A stretch of 64,000 nucleotides of DNA, taken from Porogramme epimiltina. Taxonomy: Eukaryota > Basidiomycota > Agaricomycetes > Polyporales > Polyporaceae. Location of the stretch: contig FTLJ01000184.1 of assembly GCA_900155495.1 (NCBI GenBank), forward strand, positions 1-64,000. Reading direction: 5' to 3'. The position numbers and the translations under genes were made by a program. The notes under the pieces are model-generated. The model searched no databases, was not told the origin of the DNA, and was given only the letters and a program-made list of their open reading frames with translations. Shown here piece after piece: positions 45,107-56,568 of this stretch. Positions within the stretch are counted from its first letter, which is position 1, and each line of letters opens with the position of its first letter.

Positions 45107-45528
45107 GCTACTGGGACAGTGTTGGTGGAGGAACGCTCGAAGTAGCTATAGACTTCGCTGCCCCTCACTCCCGAATCACCGTACACCCCACCTCGCACCC
45201 TTCTTGTTCGCATCGCAGCTCACCTTGGTTCTGTGACTCGTAGATCTGCGCGCGCATCTCGACATACAACACAGCGGAGCCGTACAACGTGAAGAACTTG
45301 CAGTTGCTGTTATAAGAGATCCACGTGTTTGGCTTCCCAGCGTTCACCCCCACGAAGAGGTGGGGCGACGAGCTCCCCCGGACGATGATGACTGCGCGGG
45401 TCGTGCGTGGGGAGGTCAAATATAAGGAGCACATCGTGCGCGGGATCGAGAACGCGCCACAGGTGATCATGGACTTGCACCTTGGGAATAACTTCGAGAA
45501 GAGCGTGCTGTTAGTTGCAATTGAGTAG
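45107..45528 (+). pseudogene. MDR-family oxidoreductase remnant, unit B copy
   Basis: Two exon pieces encode YWDSVGGGTLEVAIDFAAPH and, after a short intron, ISTYNTAEPYNVKNLQ, then EIHVFGFPAF and KYKEHIVRGIENAPQVIMDL, ending at 45528. This is the C-terminal half of an NADPH-dependent zinc-independent MDR protein of the leukotriene B4 dehydrogenase / alkenal reductase type. The catalytic N-terminal domain and the nucleotide-binding exon kept in unit C are missing here. An in-frame TAA at 45313-45315 interrupts the last exon where unit C still codes for Trp-Lys. It is non-functional. Confidence 0.75.
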
Positions 45529-45843
45529 ACGTGTCGTACTTTGTGAACTAGGGACAGACTCCAAATGCTATACATATCCCAAAGGTATGGACAGACCCTA
45601 AGGGTCAAAAGGCCGACCCTCGCCAGTGGGCGGCCGATTAGATAGACATTGATGTATATACAATACTGCGGTACACTAGCTATGACATACTACGGAGTGC
45701 AGGATGGAAATATCCTACATGCTTGTCGCCTAACCTCGTCGACAAAGTTTTTCGGAGTCGTCGCAATATTGTATAGTAAGGGTACCGCAGTCAGTGAAAG
45801 GGGAATATGAGACGACACGGCGTAGCAGCACGCCAGCACACGA

Positions 45844-47910
45844 TCACTGAGCAAATTTGGCGTCGTCCGGCCACTGGAGCTTGACCTCTATGACTTTAAG
45901 ACATGGCAACAGACGGGCAGACTTGAAGATGACACTCTTCAAGTCAAATGGCTCGTCGGTAGCCTGTGAAATGGTATAGTCAGCCTTGGAAGTCACACAT
46001 CCCTGGCAAGACACATGTACCATGTAGGCGTATCTCTCCCCGGGTCCGGTGACCCTCTCGTCTTTCGTCTACCCCATCACGGTGCCGTCAAGTACAATGA
46101 GTTTCTCGTTGACCGTCGCAGACGTGGATGAGCACACGCACCACGCCGATACTCTTCACAATTGCGCGCGCCATGGCTATGAGAAGCGGCTTCCGCGGCC
46201 TTGATATGTAAACCTGGTTGGTCAGGTTCCACACTGTGACCTGGCCTGTTTTCTGTAGCTGCCCCAATTTGTCCTAGAGAAACGCAACCACGTGAGCGTT
46301 CCGCACGTGAATATGTTGCATGGACCAAGGATTACGCCCTCACCTTGAATTGGATGACAGCCTTCATCTGCTTCTGATCCTCTCCTAGCTTGCGTGCGTT
46401 ACGGGAAGTATCGAAGGCCGCCTTGTCGGGATCCTTGAGACCGCTCCCAGTCAACGCATCTGCCACGTTCATATCGAAAGAAGTCTCCATATCAATACCG
46501 ATGAGAGGATCGCTGTTAACCTGCACATCGTCTTGACCAACAACGTTAGGGTCGCAGCGGTCCGGAGCAGCATCCATCTATCCGGGTACGCGTATTAGTC
46601 GTGGAAAAGGAGGCGCCAGAATATAGCACATACGATACCCATGTGCACCCATCCGCCCGAATGTTCACGATTCACAAGGTCGCAAGCGATCTGGCCTGCA
46701 GTAGAATGGGCGATGCCCAGGACTTGTACGGTGAGCTGGACACTGCGAATCCATGACACAGTGCTTCGAATGACTTCGTTCTGGAGCGCAGAGTACGTAC
46801 GCCATTAGAATCTGCACAGCAGTTGATCGCGTGTGGACTCACCATTTGAAAGTGACCACGAGCACTGTCGACGTGAGGTAGTGCGCCAAGCGGACTAGCG
46901 AACGTCTTCCACTCTTCCAACGTGCAGATGAGACCGTCGATACCTCGCCTGAATCCGTCAAGGTTCTCTGCGGCCAAATCGCACTTTTGACGACATTTGA
47001 TGGCATACTGGTGGATTGTACTCCATTTATCATGCGTAGAAGGCTAGGATTATGTGAGTCACTATTGCAGAGCAACAAGGCCATGAAATGAACTAGGTAC
47101 CCCGGTCATTGTGCTGGCCGTCAAATGGGAAAGGGGAATTTCGTCTTCCGCGATAGCCACGACGCTAGGGGCGACTTTGTGCTTCAACAGACCTGCACTA
47201 TTTGCTAGGTCGAAAGTCTGAAAAGACGTCAGGTCGATGTACATGCGTAGTATTGCGTTGCCCACTGAATGTGCACAGATACTCACCAGCTTTCGGAAGT
47301 AATTGGAATGGTTGGACGACAGATGTCCTGGGTAGAACAGTCTTCCCAACCAGCTCTCCTCTTGACTCCAAGCCTGCAATTGTCGTTACTCTCACGCCGT
47401 GATAACTGTCGAGGGAGGATCAGATACCTTGAGCAGAGTGCTCCGGTCCACGTTCAACTGGATGTTGTCCGGAACACCGGCACACGACAGCACGAAGGCA
47501 AGCGTTGCACCGCAAGCCACCTCTTCCCACGAATCACAGTGACCACGAAAATTCTTCAAATTGAAAGAGTGGGGGTAGGTACGACCTGCGACTTCTAAGT
47601 CGTGCCTGAGTACGTTCGTCTCGGAGCAGAACCGTTCGAAGAATACCCGGCCGCTCGGTTGAAGGATGTGCGTGTACTACGGATGGTGTACGTCCGGTCA
47701 ACGTCACGTGGAGGTCCACTAAGTATACAGACACACCTCGCGCTCAACCTTCATCCAGAGCGGTGCCTCGAGATCATGGGTCGAGTCATCGACGCGCTGA
47801 ATAGAGGGTCCATGCCGTACAAGTGGGTACTGGGCTTGTCCGGTGAGGGCACTGGAGGGGGCCCGTTGATCGAAGCCGGCGCACGGAGGGCGGCCGCAGA
47901 AACTAGCCAT
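45844..47910 (-). CDS. Gene M, unknown multi-exon protein, unit B copy
   Basis: It starts MASFCGRPPCAGFDQRAP at 47910. Exon pieces, in order, are EVACGATLAFVLSCAGVPDN (about 47,525-47,430), SWLGRLFYPGHLSSNHSN, TFDLANSAGLLKHKVAPSVV (about 47,220-47,150), CDLAAENLDGFRRGIDGLIC (about 46,985-46,860), MDAAPDRCDPNVVGQDDVQV (46,577 down), GQLQKTGQVTVWNLTNQV, RKPLLIAMARAIVKSIGV, and a final exon ERYAYMVHVS...FDLKSVIFKSARLLPCLKVI ending at 45844. The paralogue at 56569-58741 keeps the same exons and frames, including the last intron (GTGCGTG...TAG). The helical, Cys/Trp-poor middle and DLKSVIFKSARLLPCLK end match no family I know. Confidence 0.5.
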
Positions 47911-50900
47911 AGGGATGAGGTGAGAACAGCGGATAGAGGGCGATACTGGCGTACGACTTTATAGAGCTCCAAGGAGGGGATTCAAACACAACATAACGAG
48001 GATTCGAAATGCCGTCGCTGCACATGAGGGCTGGCGAAGATGGGCGTCCCGTCCTGTCCATATCGTGGAAGGAAAAGTTCTCGCTGCATTTGGAATGATG
48101 CTCAGGGATGCATTCAACGTGGACCAGCCCTGTAACCTGTTTGGTAAGAGATAGCTTCGGGTGAGATACTACTGACGGAGGGCGTCATACCAGGCAGTGA
48201 CGCGCAACGTGGCCGGCGAAGAAGCGTACTCGGTGTCTTCCGAGCCCTGTAGCTAAGTATTTGCTGATGGCGCTCCGTTGCCCCTACCAGTTGGACGCCC
48301 GTGAGTCGGAAGAAGGTCGGGCTATCTCGGAAGCCAATCACAGAGATCTTTGGGCTCCCCGAGCCGGGCCGGACGGCGATGCGCAGAGCGGCCTAGGCCC
48401 TTCTATATCATTTTGGTCTAGTGCTTCCGGGGTTCAATGACCCTGGGCAAGACACGTAACAAGACTCGCAAGATGGTTACCGGAGCCGACCCCGCCACTG
48501 CCTCGAGGAGGGAGACCCCGCAATCCAGGTTCATAGAGTTTATTTGCTTGCCCCACGCGAATCTCCGGTGGCGGTTCGAGCCAGATCTGATCCATACCAT
48601 ACTCCCGCGCACAGACCCATCGTGGCGTGCGGCGCCCTGTTCAATTGTTTGCCTGCTCACTTGCCCGCTCTTCCACGTCTTGCGTCGCGGTCGCAGTCCG
48701 CTCGTCCGTCCACGCATGCGAAGGCCCCCATGCCGTCCGAGGTCTCCAGTGGCGCAGAGAGCGCGTCCAGCTGACCCCCCTATTTGGCACGGACGCGACC
48801 TATCCGGTTCATTACCCCCATGATGTTTCAAGCTCGGAGTCGGTGCGGTAGGGGCAAGATCTGTGCATTTATCAGACACTGTCAGGTGCGTAACAGGCGC
48901 GATAACCCCTCCCCCCATACGGGGTTCCAGATGACCAACGTACCAATCATCAGATTCCTACTCGTCCATACATCATTTGATGATCCTATTCAATTCCGGC
49001 ATAGTAATGTAGCCCAGTCTGCGGTCGCCCCAAGAAGCTCACCCCGCGGCGAGTGCGTTCTTCACTCCGCGATCTCCCTCCACCCCGCAGTTATCCATCG
49101 AACCCCACCCATGTGCCACCGTGCCATTACGTGCCCCTGTCTGACGGGAATGAATTATAGAGCCTCATCCACACCAATGCGACGGGGCTTCCCCGGCGTT
49201 CACATCGGCATCCCCGCCTCCCTCCGCGACCGACGCGCGAAGCGCGCGAGCCACATCCGCCCGCATGGGGGGAGCTAGCTCCTCTAGCTCCGCCCTTTTT
49301 CTCTTCCAGATCCGCCCGGCGGTCCTGCCGACCCCTGTCAAGTTTCCCGTCACCAGTACTCACCGTCAGTGCCCAGTGCATGTCCAGCCGCCGCGACCAC
49401 CGCCGGTCTCGCCCCTGGGCGGCGTCCGTCACGACTCACCCGATCCCCCGCCCCCGCGCTCGCGGCGGCGCACGCGTCACGGTAGGCAAAGGCCGCACTA
49501 TGCGTGCCTTTGAAGCCACGCCGCTGCGAGCCTCCCGATCTCCGCCCCTAGCGAAAGTCGAAGAATCAAAACGCGGTGCCGCGGCAGCCGCGTCACCCCT
49601 ACCGCGGCTCTTCCCATGTCCGACGCGAGCGCGCATGCGCGCTAGCATGATCCCCACCCAGGACGCGAAAGGCGTCATGGGCGCTAGCCTCATGCCCGCG
49701 TCCACGCCGAGCGGCGCGTGCCAGACTCCGAGCGGCTCAACCACGGCGTACTACTTTGCGCCCGTTCAGGGAGGGAGAATGTGCCTGTCTACGGGTAATC
49801 ATGGGCCGCCCCTTCGTCTAACCCACATCTGGGCTTATCTTGCACCGAACTTGAATTTCAATGGCGAAACGTCCAACTGGTAGGGTCGCCATATCACACC
49901 TAGCCTTGACAAGAGCTGGAAGATACGACGTTGCGGCGAAGATGTTAGTGCTGCATGCCATCGGCACGGAGAGGGCCCTGGCCCCTGACCCAGCCACCGG
50001 AACGCTTAACCAATCATGGACCGGCGCCACTCGGTTAGTATGCGTTACATACGCTGACACTCGTCCGTTTTCGTGCATGCGGGGAGCTCCTCGTCCCTTA
50101 GTCCTCCGCTCACACACTCTGACGTCCCTGGAGGAACTGAGAGCACCGTCGATTGACATGGCCGCCAGTTTGAATGGTCTGGCCCGTCCGCGACCAGCGC
50201 ACACGGTAGCCATCATCACCTCCGAGTCGATGCCCTTGGCAATCTCCCCGGACGTCTGCGGCTGCACACATCTCTATTTTCGTCAGCTGTCTTATTAGAA
50301 CCAATCACATCGGCGACTATTGACACGTTTGGAGACAGCGTTGCCACCCAAGCCACCGTTCCCCCCCGGTACCCCTTTGTGACCGCACGAGCCCCGCAGA
50401 AATTTCACCCACACCACGAGGGAAGCTGTTCCCAACGTCATGGGACTTTTCTTTCCTAATTATCCGCCCCACCAGCGCTCGCCTGGCATGCTGTTATCCT
50501 GCCTCCCCGTCGACAGCTTGTCCGGCCACGGTCGGGCCCGTCTCCGTTTCACACTACCAAACTCAGTGTGGCTCTCGCTGTCGCCCGACGCCGCGGCTAA
50601 GGTAAGCGTGTAGGCACGGGCACAGGCTCGCGTGCGGCCAGTCATGCTAGTTCTCCGCCGTTGCATGCTACCGCGCGCGTTATACGAGCGGCCTACCGTT
50701 CTGCGGCGTACAAACTTGCGCGCTCGCGCATCCGCGTCCGCGAACGTGTCCGGGAACGCCCCGCTGACACGCGCGCGCCAATCAGCGCGTGGAGCAGCTT
50801 CACCGCGGCGTAGTGCGTGTTTGGGCGTGACTGTTTACCGTGTTGTTCACTAAGAGGAAGGTGGCAAATTATATGGTCTTGGAGGTCATGGCTAACCAAA

Positions 50901-50985
50901 TGCCATCCATGGGTCATAGATAGTGTTCCCGGAGGCTTTATGTCAAGTGATGCACTGCACATCATGTTGCACCTGCTAATAGTCA
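47911..50985. other. GC-rich tail of unit B, no convincing gene
   Basis: Long open frames occur on both strands because the sequence is GC-rich, but none is preferred and no domain is visible. It matches 58,742-62,390 of unit C at several points: GGTGCGGTAGGGGCAAGATC near 48,841 against GGTGCAGTAGGGCAAGCTC near 59,867, and the AGGAAGGTGGCAAATTATATGGTCTTGG leader near 50,858 against 62,240. Between these points the two differ greatly in length and sequence. Confidence 0.45.
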
Positions 50986-51163
50986 TTGCAGAACTGATGT
51001 ACATGTTATATACGGAACCCAGTCTTGTACAAGAGTTCGTCTGATACCGAACGCGGAAGGAGCAAGATAAAGTCCACGCCCTATTCCCTGTATCTACACG
51101 TGCCCTACCTTTCATGCCTCCCCAATAATGTGAGTGCGATATCCACCTAGTGCGGATGGAGTC

Positions 51164-53079
51164 TTAGCACGTACCTCTGGTACATTCTCGTGGTGCTGAG
51201 ACGACTGCCCTATGGACCCAAGTCCAATCACTGTCGTAAGCTACATCATACCATTCCGTAAGTACTTTACCCATGCCTCTATGATGAAGATTACGCACAT
51301 GACCACCGCTGAGCCCTTCGTCTCGGCTCTTGAACTCTATGTTCGACAAAGAGCCCCAAGACGGTCCTCTTCCGGCCTCGAGCATATTGCGCACCGCCCC
51401 CGCCCGAGCATTGAGCGTCGCAAGAAGCGAATTCACATACACTATGGGCGGGAGGTGAGCACCGATGACGGTGACGGGTAGTAATGACCGGTGGGCCCAC
51501 GTTTGCTGTACACAAAGAAGAATCCTAAGTAGATGAAGTTTCCTGGGAGAGTAGTGAACTACGGTGACAATCCTCAGATGAGGGAGGGTGACACGTAGCG
51601 ACGGATTGGCGATACGTACGGTAATCAGCGCGATCAACGCACATACGCTGTTCAAGAGGCCGGTGTTGATGGAGTACCTCATCAGGAGTAACAGGACAGA
51701 GTCAGATCTGCAGAAACAGTTAACTGGACGCATGTCTCGTCGCTACTAGAGATAGCAGAGACGATGAACTAGCCTTCCGACGCCAGTGACCATACTCTTT
51801 AGCAACCAACATTGAGAGACGGTGACGATAGCGTCGGCAGAGAGGTCTGCAGCTATCGCAGTCCAGACGCACCACTATGATGTTCGCGCGTAAGATGTTG
51901 CCAAGGTGAAAGGCGAGGATGAACCTCGTACCGAGAACTTGTGCACCTCGAAGAGAAGTTGTACGGAGAGCCTGTGAGAGTGGACTACATGAGTGAAGAT
52001 CCGGATCGTCAATGATTGCGACTCACCCCTTGGCCGTAAAATCTGATATTGCGGGCGTCGCCATTCAGTATGAGCTTAGGATATCAATCCCTCAGACCGC
52101 TTACAAATCCCGGCGACTAAATACAGGTTAGACAAGGTATTGAATACACAGGAGCAGGGCCCTCACACATTCCGAAGAGAGATAGCCCGTTCTGACCCGA
52201 TTCAGTAAGCATAGGGAGAAGTGCATAGTGAAGGGCGATGCTCACGATGACGAATACGGGGATAAACCAATAGCCATTGCTCACTGCAGTGAGGGTCATT
52301 GTTCTGACGATGTATATCCAGGCCGCCTCACACGTACGCCGCAGTATTCGTACACTGAATATTCTGTCAGATAGCATCTGTTAGCCTTTCCTGCCGGTGG
52401 GGACATGTGACCTAGAGTAACTCACCCTCGAACGAAAGTATTACTGGCAAGCTGTACAATGGTGGATGATCGTTAACGCTGTGAGGGGATCCCATAGAGT
52501 GAAAGCTTTACCGAAACAACGACCAGAGCCTGCACCACACTGGATGTCGGTGGTTTCGCCATTGTATAGATCACGACGGTGCTCACCGCTAAACTCCTAT
52601 ACCAATCCAACATGAGCGAGCAAGAAGCTGTCATCACAAGAAGCGACTTACCAGATGGGCCTCAGTATTCCAGTCAGATTTCCAAAATCTGTTACAAGGC
52701 ATTGATACATAGTAATAGTCAAGAAAACTATGTGGATGGTGTCAATGAGCCTATTATTGAGTGAGCAATAACATCAGTTTACGACGAAAGGACACCAACC
52801 ATAGAAAATACACCGATCCACGGAGCATGGCCTCGTCTGCGAACTGGTGACTGAAATACAGCCATGTCTGCAGGGTCGTGAGGCCGTAGAATCTAGTCGT
52901 GGCACGTCAGCCGTACTGGGAGGGGCGCCATGGACTGGGGAAACCTACGCGCAAGTGACCGCGAATCCCAGGAACGTTGCGCCGAGGGTGCTATTCAAGT
53001 CAAGTGACATCAGTTCAGGAGGTACCTGGGAACCTTGACTGGTAGCGTTGAAGCCAGTAACGGTTAGTAGAGATGTCAT
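51164..53079 (-). CDS. DUF6534-type membrane protein, copy C
   Basis: The start is at 53079 (MTSLLTVTGFNATSQGSQ, then LDLNSTLGATFLGF). Blocks include RIFSVRILRRTCEAAWIYIV with GYWFIPVFVI (about 52,365-52,250), WTAIAADLSADAIVTVSQC (about 51,870-51,810), SDSVLLLLMRYSINTGLLNS (about 51,705-51,650), FIYLGFFFVYSK, and VNSLLATLNARAGAVRNMLE (about 51,445). The TGA that ends copy B is TGG here, so the frame runs on through TWVHRAVVSAPRECTRGTC to 51164, adding about 19 residues. The membrane location is inferred from the family; the function is unknown. Confidence 0.65.
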
Positions 53080-54479
53080 GGGGGTAAGTGAACGCGGAAC
53101 GAAAGGCGACCGGAGATTGCGAGGTCCTGGAGGGGGGTTGAGCAGTTAAGAGGCCAAACTGCGAGTTTATGAAGGCGGTAGTGGTTAGATTTTGTTCGAG
53201 AGCGAAAGTTGGGAGTGTAACGAAAATACCGTGAACGTGGACGGGCATGTGTCTTGCTAGTGACATACGGGTAGCACTCTTGGGCAAAGGGGCTGCCGTT
53301 TCGACGATGTCCGACGGTCTATGATCCCAGCTGAGAGCGGGGGTCCTGTCCGCTGATGAAGGCGATGTGGCAGCGGCACTTGTCACATCTGTCGCCCGTC
53401 CGATAGCAACGGTGCTTCTTGCGGAGTTTGGGAATGACGATCGCTCTCCGGGGGTAATGAGCCGTAGTGCCGACGCTGAGCGAGGCTGGAAAAGTACCGC
53501 TATGTCGCCTCCTGCTGGAGGTAAGTGTTACTAACGTGGGTCTGCATCAGCAGGAGAGGCCCATTACGATATTGTAGATCTATTTGACGTACTGACTTTG
53601 CTCATATCGTTCACCGGAAGATGAACTTTACGAAGGGGCCACTTCCACATCACTGGTGTTCGACACACACGCTGTCGCAGGTCACCAAGGGCATGTGGTC
53701 AGTTCACACGGACGAGGATAGGTTTGTGCCCCGCGTGAAGGATGGGGGCTACATCGTGCGCAGAACAAACACAAGTTTATCAAGGTCTGTCCGTAGCCCC
53801 AACCACATGATGAACATCAGTAGTCATCAACAAGATTCAAAGGGATGATGGAAAGTTCGATATATTTGAGAGAGAGAGAAACATGTCTAGAAAATCATAA
53901 CAGAGTGAAGTGGCGAATAGCGGGTTCGAACTATGAGGATGGCGGCGTGGTTCAAGTCTGACTCAGAGATGCCAAGGAAGCGCGCTGCATGGGAAACTCG
54001 AACCGGTTCGGTTTGCCACATTGAGTTGAACTGGCCCTTGTAATACTTACCCTGATGATCTTACATCTCCCAACACTCTTCACTGGCAGCGTCCTCTCAG
54101 TCGTCCTCCTCATCAGACCCAGCTGAAATCCCACGGAAAATGACTTGCAACAGCCCCCTCTGGTATCCCGGTGAAAGTCATCGACGTAGTCGACGGAGAG
54201 ACGCAGCGGTTTTGTGCTCTCGTCAAGCCACGCAAGTCTAATCCGGCAGTCCACCTAGGCACACGCGAAGTTCAGCCAGATTCTCTAGTCGCACTCGTAC
54301 GACCAGAATGTCATTCGGGAGGTGTAGTGTGGCGGGAAATCGGGCGCGGGTGGCCGGTCAAAGGTTAAGGAGCGCACGCTTCTGGTACGTCAACAGCCCG
54401 GGTTATGGTCTATGTTCCTGACGCCTCCTAGTAAACCCAACTTCATAGGCACCCCATGAACTGGGTGCAATCCTCGCCT
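53080..54479. other. Upstream part of copy C, duplicated sequence
   Basis: This is the counterpart of 37,767-39,140 and 42,715-44,149. It contains the GGGTTCGAAC...CGAACCGGTTCGG pair at about 53,930-54,010 and the shared leader near 53,390-53,620. No gene is supported. Confidence 0.4.
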
Positions 54480-54975
54480 ATATGACCTCGGAGTATCATC
54501 TCTTCCCTCGCCTTCAAAAGTACGTCCTTATGCCTGTTAATGCCCTCGTCTATGCCCTAACCTTACTCAGCCGTCTTTCTCCCGTTCCCGGCCCGAGCAC
54601 GAAGCACTCGCGTCTGCGAGATGCGAAAACATTGTCAAGATCTGGAGATTCGCTGCTCACGCGGCTGCACTCCTACCGCGTTCCAGGTGCGTTCATTCGT
54701 CTCCCTCCCCTCTACCTTCCTACCCCTCGGCTATTTGTGAGGTGGAGCATCAGAAACGCGTTCTTACAAGCTGTCGGCGCGTTGGCAGAACAAAACCATT
54801 CTTAACTGGATCAAAGACAACCCCGATGCGCCATGGCACAAGACTGCTCGATTCCGCGTCGGGGTCCTTCTCCGCGACAGGCAGGCTCTCCGACATCGTT
54901 TGGCGCGGTCAGTGTTCGCTCCGGGGCAACATCCTCTCTGTGTCCCTCAGCGATGGCGGGATGATGCTCTAGAAG
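54480..54975 (+). pseudogene. WD-like gene fragment, unit C copy
   Basis: Blocks parallel those in units A and B: TSEYHLFPRL, then ARWQNKTILNWIKDNPDAPW, then in another frame ATGRLSDIVWRGQCSLRGNI followed by LSVSLSDGGMML and TAG. The last part is present only here; unit A breaks off just at the LSDIV-equivalent. Frame changes show it is not functional. Confidence 0.4.
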
Positions 54976-55429
54976 GACTTCGTATGGGTGCGTGCATGAG
55001 CGGGGATAAGTAAAGGGTAGAGTGGGGACTTCCAAGGAACTGCGGATGGTTTTAGTACGTCAAGGGTAGGGTGGTTGTAGACTACACGAGCAATGCGTAC
55101 GTCGATGTTTCCAATCAGTTTTGCCATAAGGTCTGTCCCTAATACGCAGTGCAGGCTGGGCGTCCTAAGTCACGTTAGGCGTATGGGCATGTTCCGTGCG
55201 TTCGAATTGCTTTCACTTGCTCCCCGGACGTCCAGACTGCTGACATACTTTTCGTTTCCCGTGCAGCGTTCCAGCATTATGTGGCACAGGACACGTCGCG
55301 CGCGCAAGATCGAAAACAAGGACGGTCTTCTGTGTCTGCTGTAGCTAGGCGTCCTTGGTATGACTGACATGACCGCACACCATGAGTGGGAGGGGTTTGT
55401 GCGACCAAAAGTGAAGAAGGCGAGTCTCT

Positions 55430-56314
55430 GCGATCATTTCATGGGATCCTCATGCTCATAGTAGCCCAGGGCGACGTCGTATTCGTCTCGGCCACATCTG
55501 GGGCTATCGGAGCGTGAGTTCCGGCTCTATGCATGCTTTTTTGGATTTCTTCCGACTGTGCTCCTTCACAGCGTCGTCCTAGAACTCATAAAGTTGGCTG
55601 GATGCAAGGTCATCGCGTCTGTGGGCTCAGACGAGAACTTTGCCGACCATATATCTTCCTTGAGCGCCGATGTCGCGACCAACTACAAGACGGGGCCGAC
55701 CAGGGAAGCCCTCGAAAAGGAGGGCCCTCTTCACTAGTGCGTCCATTCTCCCACATCACACTCGTACATGTCTCTCATAGTCTCACCAGCTACTGGGATA
55801 ATGTCGGTGGAGAAACGCTCCAGGTAGCTATCGACTTCGCTACCCCACACTCCCGAATCGTTGTACGCTCCGCTCTGCTTCTTCCTTGTCCGCACCGTAT
55901 CTCACCCCGGTTGTGTGACGTGCAGATTTGCGGGAGCATCTCGACGTACAACACCGCGGAACCGTACAACGTGAGGAACCTGCAGTCGCTGTTGTGGAAG
56001 GAGATCCACATGCACGGCTTCCTGATGTTTACGCTCGCGAAGAAGTAAGGCGACGAATTCTCCTGGACGACGCCTGCGCGGGTCATGTGTGAGGAGGTCG
56101 CGTATAAGGGGCATATCGCGCGCGAGCTCGAGAACGCGCCTCAGGCGATCGTGGATCTGCACCCAGGGAATAACTTCGGGAAGAGTGTGTTGGTAGTCGC
56201 GGATGAGTGGACGCGACATACTCTGTGGACAGATTCCAAATGTGATGCTATTTATAAGACTATAATCCAAAGTGTCGAGACTCGTCAGCTCCTAATTGTG
56301 ACCGACACTACGTG
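55430..56314 (+). pseudogene. MDR-family oxidoreductase remnant, unit C copy
   Basis: Exons encode GILMLIVAQGDVVFVSATSG with AIGA (the Rossmann GxxG turn), VVLELIKLAGCKVIASVGSD, SYWDNVGGET-type block YWDNVGGETLQVAIDFATPH, ICGSISTYNTAEPYNVRNLQ, KEIHMHGFLMFTLAKK and GHIARELENAPQAIVDLHPG to FGKSVLVVADE. This is the nucleotide-binding half of an NADPH-dependent MDR reductase of the leukotriene B4 dehydrogenase / alkenal reductase type. The N-terminal catalytic domain is absent, and an in-frame TAA at 56046-56048 stands where relatives have Trp or Tyr (before GDEF). The frame runs on past the usual end to 56314. Unit B carries a different stop. Confidence 0.8.
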
Positions 56315-56568
56315 ATATCGAATTGTACCATAACAAGAAATACGCGAGGGAAGCTTTGGGGGTCATGACTACGTATCCAAAAGCTGTGAACAGGCCCGAA
56401 GGGAGGAAGTATAGGTCGGCCGCGCGGTCGGGCATCTAATTATTGTACACACAAGCTGATGATTCTGCGGTACTGCGGTACACTGGCTAATCATGTCATA
56501 GCACCCTATGAAGTGCAGGTTGGAGATATCTTGGACACTCCTCACCTAAACTCGTCGACAGCACGCGA

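Larger units (their letters stand above)
40640..50985. repeat. Segmental duplication unit B
   Basis: This unit is about 10.35 kb long and is repeated as unit C. Shared landmarks, with the C position in brackets, are: start sequence CCCAGTCTTGTACAAG (51,020), a DUF6534 gene, the conserved leader near 43,000 (53,400), the WD-like fragment (54,480), the oxidoreductase remnant (55,800), gene M (56,569-58,741), and the GC-rich stretch ending near 50,820 (62,200). Confidence 0.85.

Noticed and set aside
48418..50304. Long ORFs in the GC-rich tail of unit B
   Set aside because: Both strands are open over the same bases, the frames are not kept in unit C, and no domain appears.
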